Positions 8,527 to 18,077 of a stretch of 64,000 nt of DNA are shown here, piece after piece. Position 1 is the first letter of the stretch. Every line of letters starts with the position of its first letter. The position numbers and the translations under genes are program-made. The stretch is from NCBI GenBank assembly GCA_900540845.1, contig UQHS01000002.1, forward strand, positions 105,638 through 169,637, in the 5' to 3' direction. The stretch is from an uncultured Collinsella sp. (lineage in GTDB: Bacteria > Actinomycetota > Coriobacteriia > Coriobacteriales > Coriobacteriaceae). Below the pieces are notes generated by a model. It saw only the letters and a list, made by a program, of their open reading frames with translations. It was not told where the DNA came from and ran no database searches.

Positions 8527-11265
8527 CTACTGAACCTTGAGCTTGGCCTGCGCGGCGGCGAGGCGAGCGAGCGGAACGCGATAGGGGCTGCAGCTCACGT
8601 AATCGACGCCGGCATGGTTGAAGAAACCGATGATGGACGTCGGGTCGCCACCGTGCTCGCCGCAGACGCCGAAGTGCATCTCGGAGTTCACCGCGCGGCC
8701 CTTGTCCACGGCCATTTTGACCAAATCGAGGACGGCGGAGTCGATCGTCTCGAACGGATTGCCCGGCAGAATCTTCTTGTGCAGGTAGATCGGGATGAAT
8801 TTGGCCTCCGCGTCATCGCGGGAGAAGCCAAACGCCGTCTGCGTGAGGTCGTTCGTGCCAAAGCAGAAGAAGTCGGAATGCTGGGCGATCTCATCTGCGA
8901 CGAGGCAGGCGCGCGGAAGCTCGATCATCGTGCCAACCGGGATATCGAGCTCGACGCCGAACTCCTCGGCGACCTCGGCGATAACGCCCTCGGCGACCTT
9001 ACGGGTCTGAGCGGTCTCCTCGGTGATGGACACGAGCGGAATCATGATTTCGGGGCGCGGGTCGTACCCTTCGGCCTTCAGGCGCGCAGCGGCCGTGGCA
9101 ACAGCCCTGACCTGCATCAAGGGGAGGTCTCCGTACACCACGGACAGCCTCACGCCGCGCAGGCCGAGCATGGGATTGGATTCGGACATGGCGTCGATGC
9201 GGCGCAGACGCGCACGCAGCGGCTCAAGCTCTGCTTCATTGGCACCGGCGGCCTCGCGCTTCACGATCTCGATAGCAAGCTCACGAGGATCGTCGAGGAA
9301 CTCATGGAGCGGCGGGTCAATAAGGCGGATGACCATGGGCCTTCCGCTCATGGTGCGCTGCATCGCGACGAAGTCCTCAGTCTGGACGCGCAGGAGCTCC
9401 TGGAGCGCCTCTTCGCGCTCGACGGCATCATCGGAGAGAATGAACGTCTGGATGATGTTCTTGCGATCGCCCAGGAACATGTGCTCGGTGCGGCACAGGC
9501 CGATTGCTTCGGCGCCAAAACCCAGTGCGAGCTCGGCGTCCTCAGGCGTATCGGCATTCACGCGCACGTGATATGCGCGGCCGTCGGTGTCGTCCAGACG
9601 AATCTCGTCGGCCCAAGACAAGATGGTGTCGAGATCGCCCGTCAGCTCGGGTTCGACGAGCGGGACGCGGCCTAGAACCACGATGCCTTGCGCGCCATCG
9701 AGCGAGATGACGTCGCCCTCGTGAAGCACGATATCGGTGCCGCGCACGCGAACGGTCTTCTCCGCCGCGTCGATCTGGAACGCCTCGACACCGCACACGC
9801 ACGGTGTACCCATGCCGCGGGCGATGACGGCGGCATGGCTCGTCTTGCCACCGTGGCTGGTGAGGATGCCCTCGGCGGCCACCATGCCCTTGAGGTCATC
9901 GGGATTGGTCTCCCACCTGACCAAGATCACGGGGACGCCTTCGGACGCACGGGCAACCGCGTCGTCAGAGCTGAAGACGATCTCGCCGACGGCGGCGCCG
10001 GGGCTCGCATTGAGGCCACGCGCGAGGACATCGACCGCGGCCTTGGTGTCGAATTGGGGGTGCAGCAGCTGGTCAAGTTGAGCGGGTTCGATACGGCGAA
10101 CGGCCTCGCACTTGTCGATGAGGCCTTCCTCGACCATGTCGATGGCGATCCTCAGCGCGGCGGCGGCGGTGCGCTTGCCCGCGCGGGTCTGGAGCATCCA
10201 CAGCTTGCCCTGCTCGATGGTGAACTCGATATCGCACATATCGCGGTAATGGTGCTCGAGAATGCTAAAGATGCGATCGAGCTCCTGTGCCGCGCCCTCA
10301 AGGCCGGGAACCTTCACCAGATCGGCGATGGGCTCCGTGTTGCGAATGCCCGCAACCACGTCTTCGCCCTGCGCGTTGACGAGGAAGTCGCCGTAAGAGC
10401 CCTTCGCACCGCAGGCGGGGTCGCGGGTGAACGCGACGCCCGTGGCGGAGGTGTCGCCCTTGTTGCCAAACACCATCGCCTGCACGTTGACAGCGGTTCC
10501 CAAATCATCGGGGATATGGGCACGCTCGCGATAAAGACAGGCGCGCTCGTTCATCCAGCTGCCGAACACGGCCTGGATGGCAAGGCGAAGTTGCAACCTG
10601 GGGTCTGCGGGGAAGCACACCTGGCCCGCGACCACCAGCTCGGGATGGTCGGTCGCGCTGACCTCACGCGTGAAGATCTCCTTGAACTCATCGACGAGCT
10701 CGACGAGGTCCTCGGCGGTCAGGTCGGCATCAGACGTGACACCGGCGATGAGCTTTCGCTGCGTGAGGGCGTTCTCGAACAGGTCGGCGTCGACACCGAG
10801 CACCACGTCCGAGAACATCTGGATAAAGCGGCGGTACGAATCCCATGCAAAGCGCTCGTTGCCGGTTTGGGCGATCAAGCCGCAAACCGAGGAGTCGTTC
10901 ATACCGAGATTGAGGACGGTGTCCATCATGCCGGGCATCGAGAACGGCGCACCCGAACGCACGGACACCAGCAGGGGATCGTTCGCGTCACCCAGACACT
11001 TGCCCATGCGCTGCTCGAGGTCGCGCGTGGCGATCTCGATCTCATCGAGCGTGCGCTGGTCCCAGGCATCCCCCGCCTCGGTGTAGGCGATGCAGGCCTG
11101 GCACGTAATCGTGAAGCCGGGAGGAACAGGAAGACCAAGCCGGCACATCTCGGCCAGATTGGCGCCCTTGCCGCCGAGAACATAATTCAAAGAGGCTTCA
11201 CCCTCCGTGACGTCCGCCCCGGCTTCATTGACGCCAAAGCGATATACGCACTTCGTTGAATCCAC
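8527..11265 (-). CDS. ppdK: Pyruvate, phosphate dikinase
   Basis: Interconverts pyruvate + ATP + Pi with PEP + AMP + PPi. The call has 912 residues: N-terminal ATP-grasp domain (GGKGANLAEM near the start), the swivelling phosphohistidine domain with GGKTSHAAV (His about 474), and the C-terminal PEP/pyruvate barrel with FGTNDLTQT and HFGVCGEHGG (catalytic Cys about 865). The start is taken as GTG at 11263-11265 because AGGGGG lies 6 nt upstream; an ATG at 11308-11310 would add 15 residues but has no ribosome-binding site. The adjacent upstream gene encodes its reversible inactivating enzyme. The pair suggests a glycolytic PPi-dependent or reversible PEP node. Confidence 0.94.
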   Translation of the reverse strand: MDSTKCVYRFGVNEAGADVTEGEASLNYVLGGKGANLAEMCRLGLPVPPGFTITCQACIAYTEAGDAWDQRTLDEIEIATRDLEQRMGKCLGDANDPLLVSVRSGAPFSMPGMMDTVLNLGMNDSSVCGLIAQTGNERFAWDSYRRFIQMFSDVVLGVDADLFENALTQRKLIAGVTSDADLTAEDLVELVDEFKEIFTREVSATDHPELVVAGQVCFPADPRLQLRLAIQAVFGSWMNERACLYRERAHIPDDLGTAVNVQAMVFGNKGDTSATGVAFTRDPACGAKGSYGDFLVNAQGEDVVAGIRNTEPIADLVKVPGLEGAAQELDRIFSILEHHYRDMCDIEFTIEQGKLWMLQTRAGKRTAAAALRIAIDMVEEGLIDKCEAVRRIEPAQLDQLLHPQFDTKAAVDVLARGLNASPGAAVGEIVFSSDDAVARASEGVPVILVRWETNPDDLKGMVAAEGILTSHGGKTSHAAVIARGMGTPCVCGVEAFQIDAAEKTVRVRGTDIVLHEGDVISLDGAQGIVVLGRVPLVEPELTGDLDTILSWADEIRLDDTDGRAYHVRVNADTPEDAELALGFGAEAIGLCRTEHMFLGDRKNIIQTFILSDDAVEREEALQELLRVQTEDFVAMQRTMSGRPMVIRLIDPPLHEFLDDPRELAIEIVKREAAGANEAELEPLRARLRRIDAMSESNPMLGLRGVRLSVVYGDLPLMQVRAVATAAARLKAEGYDPRPEIMIPLVSITEETAQTRKVAEGVIAEVAEEFGVELDIPVGTMIELPRACLVADEIAQHSDFFCFGTNDLTQTAFGFSRDDAEAKFIPIYLHKKILPGNPFETIDSAVLDLVKMAVDKGRAVNSEMHFGVCGEHGGDPTSIIGFFNHAGVDYVSCSPYRVPLARLAAAQAKLKVQ

Positions 11266-11459
11266 GATTACCCCCTGTCGGGCACACTGCCCATCGCACT
11301 TCCCGTTCATTACGGGCTAGTGAGAACTGTATGGGGGGTATGTTACGACTCCGTGAAGACGGGCAAGGCATAGGCTGAGCGGTGACAAATGTACCGCCAA
11401 CGGCACAATGTATGGTTTCTCAATGTAGATACCACTGCAGGTAGATGATGGTAAATCGT

Positions 11460-12308
11460 TTAATGTTCTGACGTGTTTTTCCTGTGTGCGCGACCGCGCG
11501 CAACCATCTCGAGTCGTCCGATGATCTCCGCGGCCGACTCCTCGATGGCCTTCCCATCGGTTCGAACGGTAAAACAGCCAAGCCGTTTGATGAGCGCGCG
11601 AGCCTCGTCCATCTCGCGCGCGACGTACTCGGGGTCCGCATAGGATGCGGCGACACCGCGGGCAAGATCGTCGCCAAGACGGCTGTTGCGTATCGTCGAG
11701 ACGACATTCGTGGTCGAGATGAGCCCGAAGACCTTGCTGGGATCGACGGTGAACAACGCTGCGGGCGGCTCGATGCCGGGGGCCAGGGGAATGTTCGCCA
11801 CGCGATACCCCAGATGGGACAAATACATCGAAAGCGGAGTCTTGCCCGTTCGAGAGATGCCGATGAGCACGATATCGGCACCCGAGAGGTCATCGGCTCC
11901 GCGCCCATCATCGTGCTCGACAAAGTACTCCATCGCTTCGATGCGGTCGAAATACACCTCGTCTGTACGATGGATGGTACCGGGAATCCCCCGTGGTTCG
12001 ACACCCGTCATATCCCCAAGCGCCGAGAGCACCGGACCGATCACGTCGACCGCGGGGATGGACAGCTCGTCCAAAAGCGATGCGATGTCTGCGCGCAGGG
12101 AAGCGTCAACGATGGTATAGAGAACGGCCACGGTCTCCCCCGCCGACAACCTCGGGGCAAGTGCCGAGAACACCTCATCGCGCGTGCGCACTTTGGATAG
12201 GCGCTCGATGGCAATCTGCTGGGGGCAGAACTGCGCCGCGGCGGCATGGGCAAGCTGCCTTGCCGTATCGCCGAGAGAGTCGGAGACGATGAGGACAACG
12301 GGCTTCAT
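11460..12308 (-). CDS. Pyruvate, phosphate dikinase regulatory protein (kinase/phosphotransferase)
   Basis: A 282-residue member of the DUF299/PPSR-PDRP family, which inactivates dikinase by ADP-dependent phosphorylation of a Thr and reactivates it by Pi-dependent dephosphorylation. Visible features are the N-terminal VSDSLGDTARQ motif, a P-loop-like GISRTGKTPLS near residue 151, and the conserved ANIPLAPG and FGLISTT segments. It lies 195 nt upstream of ppdK on the same strand, so the dikinase (not PEP synthase) is the evident substrate. GGGGAAG precedes the ATG. The 11311-11459 gap may hold a ppdK promoter, but no good -35/-10 pair was found. Confidence 0.9.
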   Translation of the reverse strand: MKPVVLIVSDSLGDTARQLAHAAAAQFCPQQIAIERLSKVRTRDEVFSALAPRLSAGETVAVLYTIVDASLRADIASLLDELSIPAVDVIGPVLSALGDMTGVEPRGIPGTIHRTDEVYFDRIEAMEYFVEHDDGRGADDLSGADIVLIGISRTGKTPLSMYLSHLGYRVANIPLAPGIEPPAALFTVDPSKVFGLISTTNVVSTIRNSRLGDDLARGVAASYADPEYVAREMDEARALIKRLGCFTVRTDGKAIEESAAEIIGRLEMVARGRAHRKNTSEH

Positions 12309-12328
12309 GCGATCACTTCCCCTGGGGC

Positions 12329-12359
12329 AAGAAAAAGGGGCCCGCGCAAAACGGACCCC
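12329..12359 (-). terminator. Rho-independent terminator of glyQS
   Basis: Minus-strand hairpin GGGGtCCG / CGGgCCCC (12337-12359) followed by TTTTTCTT. It lies between the glyS stop and the ribosome-binding site of the dikinase regulatory gene. Confidence 0.75.
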
Positions 12360-12367
12360 ACTCGAAG

Positions 12368-14458
12368 CTACTTGCGAGCCATCTCGCCGATGTTGGCGAC
12401 GCCTGCGAACACATCCGCAAAGCGGTTGAGCAGGCGGAGCCTATTTTCACGGAGAGCCATATCCTCGTCCATGACCATGACGTCATCGAAGAAGGTGTCG
12501 ATGGGCTCACGCAGCGATGCGAGCGCGGCGATAACACCCGCGAAGTCCTTGGCGTCGAGCGCGGCGTCGAGGCTTGCACGCGCTGCGTCGATAGCATCGA
12601 GAAGAGCGCGCTCAGCCTCGCCAATGAGCTCGACATCAACATCGCAGCCGAGGTTCGCGTCGGCGAGATGCGCGGCGCGAGCGTAGGCCGTGGCGAGGTT
12701 GTCGAACGACTCGCGATCGTCCACGCGCGCGTCCTCGAGGGCATGCGCGAGCTCGAAGTACGAGGCGGGAACCGTAACGGAACCGGAAGAGACCGCGGCG
12801 ACGGTGTCGGCGGACACCTTCTCGTCGCGGGCCATCTGCTCCATGCGGCCCTTGATGAACGTGCACACGGATTCGGCGACCGCGGGCTTGTCGAATTCCA
12901 GGCCCTGCTCGAGATACGCGTCGAGCGCGGCGTCGACAAGTGCCTCATACCCGCACTGCAGGCGCTCGCGCAGGATGTTCAAGACGCCGATGGCAGAGCG
13001 ACGCAAGGCGAAGGGGTCCTTGGAGCCGGTGGGCGGCTCACCGATCGCGAACATGCCGGCGATCGTATCGAGCTTGTCTGCAACGGCCACGATGCAGCCG
13101 GCGACACCCTCGGGCAAATCGTCACCGGCAAAGCGCGGACGATAGTGGTCGCGGATGGCGGCGGCAACAGCCGGGTCCTCGCCAGCGGCGGCGGCATAAT
13201 ACCCGCCCATGACGCCCTGCTGGCTCGTGAACTCGACAACAGCGGAAGACACGAGGTCTGCCTTGGCGAGGTGCGCGGCGCGCTGCGCGTCAGAAGCGGC
13301 ATGGGCGCCCAGATGAGCCTCATTCGCGACGGCGAGGGCGAGGTCCTCCATGCGTTCGGACTTCTGGAGCACCGTTCCGAGTTTCTTTTGAAATCCGACG
13401 GACGCCAGGCGAGCACGGAACTCCTCAAGGTCAACCTTCAAGTCCTCATCGTAGAAGAACTTGGCGTCGTACAGGCGGGCGCGAACAACACGCTCGTTGC
13501 CGTCGATGACCGTCTCGCTGACGCTCGGATCGGCGTTGGACACGACGACGAAGGCGCGCGTGAGCTTGCCATCTGCGTCATACGTGGGGAAATAGCGCTG
13601 ATTGGAGAGCATGGACTCGCAGATGATCTCGGAGGGCACGGCGAGGAACTCCTCGTCAAAGTAACCGACCAAGACTGTGGGCCATTCGCACAAATTCACG
13701 ACCTCATCGAAGATCTTCGAGGGCGTGTCGACGTGGACGCCGAGCTCCTGCTCAACCTGGGCGATGCCGTAGCGGATGACCTGCTCGCGGCGATCGGCGG
13801 ACAGCACATGGGCCGCCTCGAGCACCTGTTCATATGCGCTCGCGGTCGAAACCACGTGCTCACCCGGAGACAGCACGCGGTGGCCTCGGGTGGTGTTGGA
13901 GCTCGTGACGTCAGCGAACGAGACGGGAACGACCTCATCGCCGAACAGGCAGCAGATCCAGCGAACGGGGCGCACGAAGGTGGCGTGCTCGCTACCCCAG
14001 CGCTGGCTGCGGTAGTTGGGCCACTGGATAGCGGAGATGATCTCCTCGCATACCTGGGAAAGAATGGGCGCAGCGTCCTTGGACGGCGTGTTCTGCTCGG
14101 CGAACACGTACTCGGTGCCGTCGGCGTCCTCGCGGCGGACAAGCTCTGAGGCGGCGATGCCGCACTTGCGCGCGAAGCCCTCGGCGGCCTTCGTGGGATT
14201 ACCCTCGGCGTCAAACGCGATCTTTGCTGACGGGCCACGCAAAACCGAATGGATGGCCTCCGTCGCATCGGCGACGTCGCTCACCAGCGCGGCGAGACGG
14301 CGAGGCGAAGAGACGATACGGACCTGGCCGTGAGCCAGGCCGGCGTCGTCAAGACCCTTGGCCATGAGCGTGGAAAGCTGCTTGACGGCGTTGTTGAGCG
14401 GCGCGGAGGGCATCTCCTCGACACCGATCTCAAACAGGAAATCACGGGTCTGAGCCAT
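12368..14458 (-). CDS. glyS: Glycine--tRNA ligase beta subunit
   Basis: Large subunit of the bacterial alpha2beta2 glycyl-tRNA synthetase. It carries tRNA recognition and HD-like domains. It has 696 residues from ATG at 14456-14458 (MAQTRDFLFEIGVEEMPS, the typical beta-subunit opening). A longer reading frame upstream overlaps glyQ and adds unrelated residues. Family blocks include SSPRRLAAL, the GP(S)AKIAFD segment, and a C-terminal anticodon-binding region with VMVMDED. The start lies 1 nt after the glyQ stop, so translation is coupled. Confidence 0.93.
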   Translation of the reverse strand: MAQTRDFLFEIGVEEMPSAPLNNAVKQLSTLMAKGLDDAGLAHGQVRIVSSPRRLAALVSDVADATEAIHSVLRGPSAKIAFDAEGNPTKAAEGFARKCGIAASELVRREDADGTEYVFAEQNTPSKDAAPILSQVCEEIISAIQWPNYRSQRWGSEHATFVRPVRWICCLFGDEVVPVSFADVTSSNTTRGHRVLSPGEHVVSTASAYEQVLEAAHVLSADRREQVIRYGIAQVEQELGVHVDTPSKIFDEVVNLCEWPTVLVGYFDEEFLAVPSEIICESMLSNQRYFPTYDADGKLTRAFVVVSNADPSVSETVIDGNERVVRARLYDAKFFYDEDLKVDLEEFRARLASVGFQKKLGTVLQKSERMEDLALAVANEAHLGAHAASDAQRAAHLAKADLVSSAVVEFTSQQGVMGGYYAAAAGEDPAVAAAIRDHYRPRFAGDDLPEGVAGCIVAVADKLDTIAGMFAIGEPPTGSKDPFALRRSAIGVLNILRERLQCGYEALVDAALDAYLEQGLEFDKPAVAESVCTFIKGRMEQMARDEKVSADTVAAVSSGSVTVPASYFELAHALEDARVDDRESFDNLATAYARAAHLADANLGCDVDVELIGEAERALLDAIDAARASLDAALDAKDFAGVIAALASLREPIDTFFDDVMVMDEDMALRENRLRLLNRFADVFAGVANIGEMARK

Positions 14459-14459
14459 G

Positions 14460-15374
14460 TTAGGCCACCTCCCCCTTCTGAGCGGAACTAACGGCGGCAT
14501 CGCCTGCCACCTCGGCGATATACGACTCGCAGCACTCCTTGGCGAGCGTGCGGACACGCAGGATATAGGCCGCGCGCTCGGTGGCGGACAGCGCACCGCG
14601 GGCGTCGAGAACGTTGAAGCTGTGGGAGCACTTCATGACGCAGTCGTACGCCGGGAGTGGGAGCTTGGCATCGAGGCAGCTGTGGCACTCGGTCTCGAAG
14701 TCGTCGAACTTGGCGCGCATCATATCGACGTTCGCGACCTCGAAGTTGTACGCGGAAAACTCGCGCTCGTTCTCGAGGAACACCTCGCCGTACGTCATGG
14801 GGGTGCCGTCGGGCGCCACGCTCCACACGAGGTCGTACACGCTCGTCACGCCCTGGGCGTACATGGCGATGCGCTCCAGGCCGTAGGTGATCTCGACGGG
14901 AACGGGATCGCACTCGATGCCACCCACCTGCTGGAAGTACGTGAACTGCGTGACCTCCATGCCGTCGAGCCAGACCTCCCAACCAAGGCCCCAGGCGCCC
15001 AGCGTGGGGCTCTCCCAGTCGTCCTCGACAAAGCGGACGTCGTGCTCGGCCGGATTGAGGCCGATGGCGGTCAGGGAATCGAGGTAGAGCTCCTGAGAGT
15101 TCTCGGGGCTCGGCTTGATGAGCACCTGGAACTGGTAATAGTGCTGCATGCGGTTGGGGTTCTCGCCATAGCGGCCGTCGGCGGGACGGCGACAAGGCTG
15201 GGGGTAGCATGCGCGCCAGGGTTTTTTGCCGAGGCTGCGCAAGAGAGTCGCGGTGTGGAACGTGCCCGCACCGACCTCGGAGTCATACGGCTGCATAACC
15301 GTGCATCCGTGGCTCGCCCAATAGGCCTCGAGCTTGAGGATCATGTCCTGGAACGTCAACGCATTAGGATTCAT
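14460..15374 (-). CDS. glyQ: Glycine--tRNA ligase alpha subunit
   Basis: Class II catalytic subunit of tetrameric glycyl-tRNA synthetase, 304 residues. The sequence is very characteristic: LTFQDMILKLEAYWASHGC at the start, then the Y-D-x-E-V-G-A-G-T block, the RPADGRYGENPNR motif and the GLERI motif-3 arginine segment. GGAGAAGGGGAG lies upstream of the ATG. A 14-codon reading frame (minus strand, ATG at 15415-15413) overlaps the glyQ start. A candidate promoter lies about 50 nt upstream. Confidence 0.95.
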   Translation of the reverse strand: MNPNALTFQDMILKLEAYWASHGCTVMQPYDSEVGAGTFHTATLLRSLGKKPWRACYPQPCRRPADGRYGENPNRMQHYYQFQVLIKPSPENSQELYLDSLTAIGLNPAEHDVRFVEDDWESPTLGAWGLGWEVWLDGMEVTQFTYFQQVGGIECDPVPVEITYGLERIAMYAQGVTSVYDLVWSVAPDGTPMTYGEVFLENEREFSAYNFEVANVDMMRAKFDDFETECHSCLDAKLPLPAYDCVMKCSHSFNVLDARGALSATERAAYILRVRTLAKECCESYIAEVAGDAAVSSAQKGEVA

Positions 15375-15417
15375 CTTGGCGTCGCTCCCCTTCTCCTTCG
15401 TTATTCATACGTTCAGA

Positions 15418-15445
15418 ATTGTACCAAGCATCGCGGCCGAACCAA
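15418..15445 (-). promoter_or_regulatory. Candidate promoter for glyQS
   Basis: Minus-strand TTGGTT (15445-15440), 16-nt spacer, TACAAT (15423-15418), in the 171-nt gap between lepB and glyQ. It would let glyQS be transcribed separately from the upstream rpsP operon. Confidence 0.5.
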
Positions 15446-15545
15446 AAGACGCACGCGCTTCCACATACGATGCGCCCAGCATGGCGACAAAGTCCTGCGA
15501 CGTGGGCAGCTTTGCATCCGGGACGGTGTCGACCGCGACGAAAAG

Positions 15546-16103
15546 CTACAGCGTGCCCAAGTGGCCGAGCGGCCAATATCTAAAAAACACGATGCCGATT
15601 AGGTTGTCGTCGGGCACCGGGCCAAAATAGCGTGAATCGGCGGAGTTCTCCCTGTTGTCGCCCATGACCCACACGCAGCCCTCGGGAACGGTGTACGGGA
15701 AGTCGAGCGACACGCCGGCAGCTTGAGATCCGAGCGGATAGCTCAAGCCGGCGGTGTACGGCTCGTCGAGCGCCACGCCGTCAACGAACACGACGCCATC
15801 CAGAAAATCGACCGTTTGGCCCGCTCGAGCGATGACGCGCTTGACCAGGATGTCGTGCTCCGAGGAGAGCACGGGGTTGTCAAAGACGACGATGTCCCCC
15901 GCAACGGGCTCGTTGCCAAGCGCAAGGCTGAGCTTCTCGGCGAAAATGCAGTCGCCGACCTGAATCGTCGGCTCCATGGAGCCCGTGGGAACGATGAACG
16001 GAGAGGCAACGAACGTGCGCACGACCGCAAAGACGGCAAACGCGATGAGAAACACGCCGGCCCATTCGACAATCGACGAGAAGGCGCTGTGCGAGTCCCT
16101 CAT
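15546..16103 (-). CDS. lepB: Signal peptidase I
   Basis: Type I signal peptidase, cleaving signal peptides on the outer face of the membrane. It has 185 residues, the short Gram-positive form. One N-terminal membrane helix (about 12-30) is followed by the catalytic Ser in SGSMEPT-like context (TGSMEPTIQ, about 42), the catalytic Lys in ILVKRVIA (about 88) and the GDNRENSADSR box. ATGA overlap with the trmD stop shows translational coupling. Secreted substrates nearby include the large LPxTG protein at 58.5-63.4 kb. Confidence 0.94.
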   Translation of the reverse strand: MRDSHSAFSSIVEWAGVFLIAFAVFAVVRTFVASPFIVPTGSMEPTIQVGDCIFAEKLSLALGNEPVAGDIVVFDNPVLSSEHDILVKRVIARAGQTVDFLDGVVFVDGVALDEPYTAGLSYPLGSQAAGVSLDFPYTVPEGCVWVMGDNRENSADSRYFGPVPDDNLIGIVFFRYWPLGHLGTL

Positions 16104-16867
16104 CGATCATCCCGCCCGTCGCACTCGAGCCGAGAGAGATACTCCTGGGCATACGCGCGTTCATCTGCCGTGAGACGGGCGACGGAAAGCAGGTCGGGGC
16201 GCCAGCGGCACGTGCGCTCTAGCGCGTTCTTGCGACGCCAGGCGTCGACCTTTGCGTGGTCGCCGCTGAGCAGCACCTCGGGAACGCCCTTGCCCATGAA
16301 CTCAGCGGGGCGCGTGTACTGGGCGTATTCGAGCAGCCCGCCGTCATCGGCGGTAGAGAACGACTCATCCACGCTGCCCATCTCGTTTCCCAGGGCTCCG
16401 GGAAGCAGGCGTATCACCGCATCGCTCACCACGAGGGCCGGCAGCTCACCACCGGTGAGAACATAGTCCCCAATGGAGAGACGCTCATCCGCAAGGTCGT
16501 AGGCACGCTCATCCATGCCCTCATAACGACCGCAGACAAACAAGATGCGATCGAACGATGCAAGACGCTCGGCGACATGCTGCGTGAAGGGTTCTCCACA
16601 CGGGGTGAAGAAGACGACGCGCGGGGCGGTGTTTCCCCGGGCGGCGATATCCGTGATGGCCTCATGCAACGGCTCGACCTTCATGAGCATTCCCGCGCCA
16701 CCGCCAAACGGGGCGTCGTCGACCGTGCGATGACGGTCGTGGGTCCAATCACGCAAATCGTAGGCGTTGAAGTCGAAGATGCCGCGCGCCCGTGCGCGAC
16801 CCATGATCGACGTGGACATATACGGTTCAAAGAGCTCGGGAAACACCGAGAGGGTCTCGATGAGCAT
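16100..16867 (-). CDS. trmD: tRNA (guanine-N1)-methyltransferase TrmD
   Basis: SPOUT methyltransferase forming m1G37 in tRNAs reading CCN and CUN/CGG codons, which prevents frameshifting. It has 255 residues. The trefoil-knot motifs are present: DDAPFGGGAGM, the CGRYEGMDER block and the SIGDYVLTGGE SAM-binding loop. The start is taken at ATG 16865-16867 because GAGGGGAG is 5-6 nt upstream; the GTG two codons earlier is too close to that site. Its substrates include the tRNA-Arg(CCG) encoded at 40.7 kb. Confidence 0.94.
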   Translation of the reverse strand: MLIETLSVFPELFEPYMSTSIMGRARARGIFDFNAYDLRDWTHDRHRTVDDAPFGGGAGMLMKVEPLHEAITDIAARGNTAPRVVFFTPCGEPFTQHVAERLASFDRILFVCGRYEGMDERAYDLADERLSIGDYVLTGGELPALVVSDAVIRLLPGALGNEMGSVDESFSTADDGGLLEYAQYTRPAEFMGKGVPEVLLSGDHAKVDAWRRKNALERTCRWRPDLLSVARLTADERAYAQEYLSRLECDGRDDR

Positions 16868-16885
16868 GAGCACTCCCCTCGAACG

Positions 16886-17401
16886 TTAGAGATCCAGCAG
16901 ACCGTCCATAATGCGAACGAGAATCGGGCCCTGGCCGGGGATGGAAGAGACGACATCGTCGATGACGGGGATGAGGACCTCGCCAAACGCGGTGCTCGAA
17001 ATGACCCAGACATCGTTTGCGGGGGTCTCCATGACTTCGACGATGGTGCCGAGCGCTCCATGGCGCTCGTCTATGACATCGCGACCGAGAAGGTTGTCGA
17101 ATGCGGCGTCCATAGGGCCAAGCTCGATATCGGACGTGGCGGCGAGCACATAGCACCCTGAGAGGGCCTCGGCATCGTCGAGGTTGCAGGCACAGGAGAA
17201 CAGCACCCGCGCGCCCTCGGGGCACGGCGAGACGGACTTCACCGTGGAGATGCGTTCGCGACGAAGCGCCGGGGGCGTGAGGTGGACGTGCAGACCCACC
17301 TCAAGTAAAAGGGGAAGGCCTCGCAGCGGCGCCACGAGAACCTCCCCTTTGGTCCCATGCGGACGAACCACACGGGCGATATTCATGTAATCGGCCGACA
17401 C
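16886..17401 (-). CDS. rimM: Ribosome maturation factor RimM
   Basis: Assists 30S head assembly by binding S19. It has 171 residues from GTG at 17399-17401, 2 nt after the KH-gene stop. The N-terminal RimM domain opens NIARVVRPHGTKGEV; the C-terminal PRC-barrel has LLGRDVID, GTIVEVMETP and LIPVIDDVV. An ATG five codons in (17384-17386) is the alternative start but has no ribosome-binding site. The order rpsP-KH-rimM-trmD is the classic arrangement. Confidence 0.92.
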   Translation of the reverse strand: MSADYMNIARVVRPHGTKGEVLVAPLRGLPLLLEVGLHVHLTPPALRRERISTVKSVSPCPEGARVLFSCACNLDDAEALSGCYVLAATSDIELGPMDAAFDNLLGRDVIDERHGALGTIVEVMETPANDVWVISSTAFGEVLIPVIDDVVSSIPGQGPILVRIMDGLLDL

Positions 17402-17403
17402 GA

Positions 17404-17718
17404 TTAACCCATGACCTCAACCTCGACGCTCGTGTCCAAACGAGCGGCAAGGGCGCGGGCAAGCGTGCGAATGGCCTTGATGGTGCGGCCGTGGCGACCG
17501 ATGACCTTGGCGACATCGCCGTCGGCGACCGTCACCTCAATCGTGGACGAATGGGCACCATCGATAACCTCGAGGCTGACACCATCTGCATCGTCGACGA
17601 TATTCACGACAAGATATTCGACAAGATCGGCGATGCGGTCGGAAACGAGCTCCTCGCCGTCAAACTCGACGTCGAGCTCCTCGCATTCACTTGTCTCGGA
17701 GGTCAGCTCTTCGGACAC
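17404..17718 (-). CDS. khpA: KH-domain RNA-binding protein (KhpA-like)
   Basis: A 104-residue RNA-binding protein. The single type II KH domain has the GxxG loop in VIGRHGRTIKAIR (about residues 71-83), preceded by LVEYLVVNIVDD. The N-terminal 25 residues are acidic and longer than the usual 75-80-residue KhpA. In Firmicutes KhpA partners KhpB in RNA control of cell division and shape; no partner gene is in the window. It lies 2 nt from rpsP and rimM on either side. Confidence 0.87.
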   Translation of the reverse strand: MSEELTSETSECEELDVEFDGEELVSDRIADLVEYLVVNIVDDADGVSLEVIDGAHSSTIEVTVADGDVAKVIGRHGRTIKAIRTLARALAARLDTSVEVEVMG

Positions 17719-17720
17719 CG

Positions 17721-18077
17721 TTACTCCTCGGTGGCCTCAGCAGCGGCAGCGGCCTCTTCCTCGGCCTTGCGAGCGGCCTCTTCGGCCTCCTTCGCGAGCT
17801 GCTTCTTGGACTTCTTGGGGGCAGCGGCGGCCTTCTCGCCCTCGTTGGCGGCGCGCACCAGAGCGGCGACGGCGTCGGTGAGCTGAGCGCCCTTGGACTG
17901 CCAGTCGGCGATCTTCTCAAGGTCGAGAGAGATGGTCTTGGGGGTGGTCATCGGGTTGTAGCGACCGACCTCCTCGATGGGGCGACCATCGCGACGGGAG
18001 CGAGAATCGGCGACAACGACGCGGTAGTACGGACGCTTCTTGGAACCATGACGAGCGAGGCGGATCTTAACAGCCAT
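17721..18077 (-). CDS. rpsP: 30S ribosomal protein S16
   Basis: Small-subunit protein needed for 30S assembly. The core (MAVKIRLARHGSKKRPYYRVVVADSRS...IGRYNP-type segment, residues 1-80) is standard. An Ala/Glu/Lys-rich tail of about 35 residues extends it to 118 residues; such tails occur in actinobacterial S16. First gene of the rpsP-khpA-rimM-trmD-lepB operon. Confidence 0.95.
   Translation of the reverse strand: MAVKIRLARHGSKKRPYYRVVVADSRSRRDGRPIEEVGRYNPMTTPKTISLDLEKIADWQSKGAQLTDAVAALVRAANEGEKAAAAPKKSKKQLAKEAEEAARKAEEEAAAAAEATEE

Noticed and set aside
9688..11259. 523-codon open frame on the plus strand opposite ppdK
   Set aside because: Shadow of a high-GC coding strand; the ppdK frame has all family motifs and this one has none.
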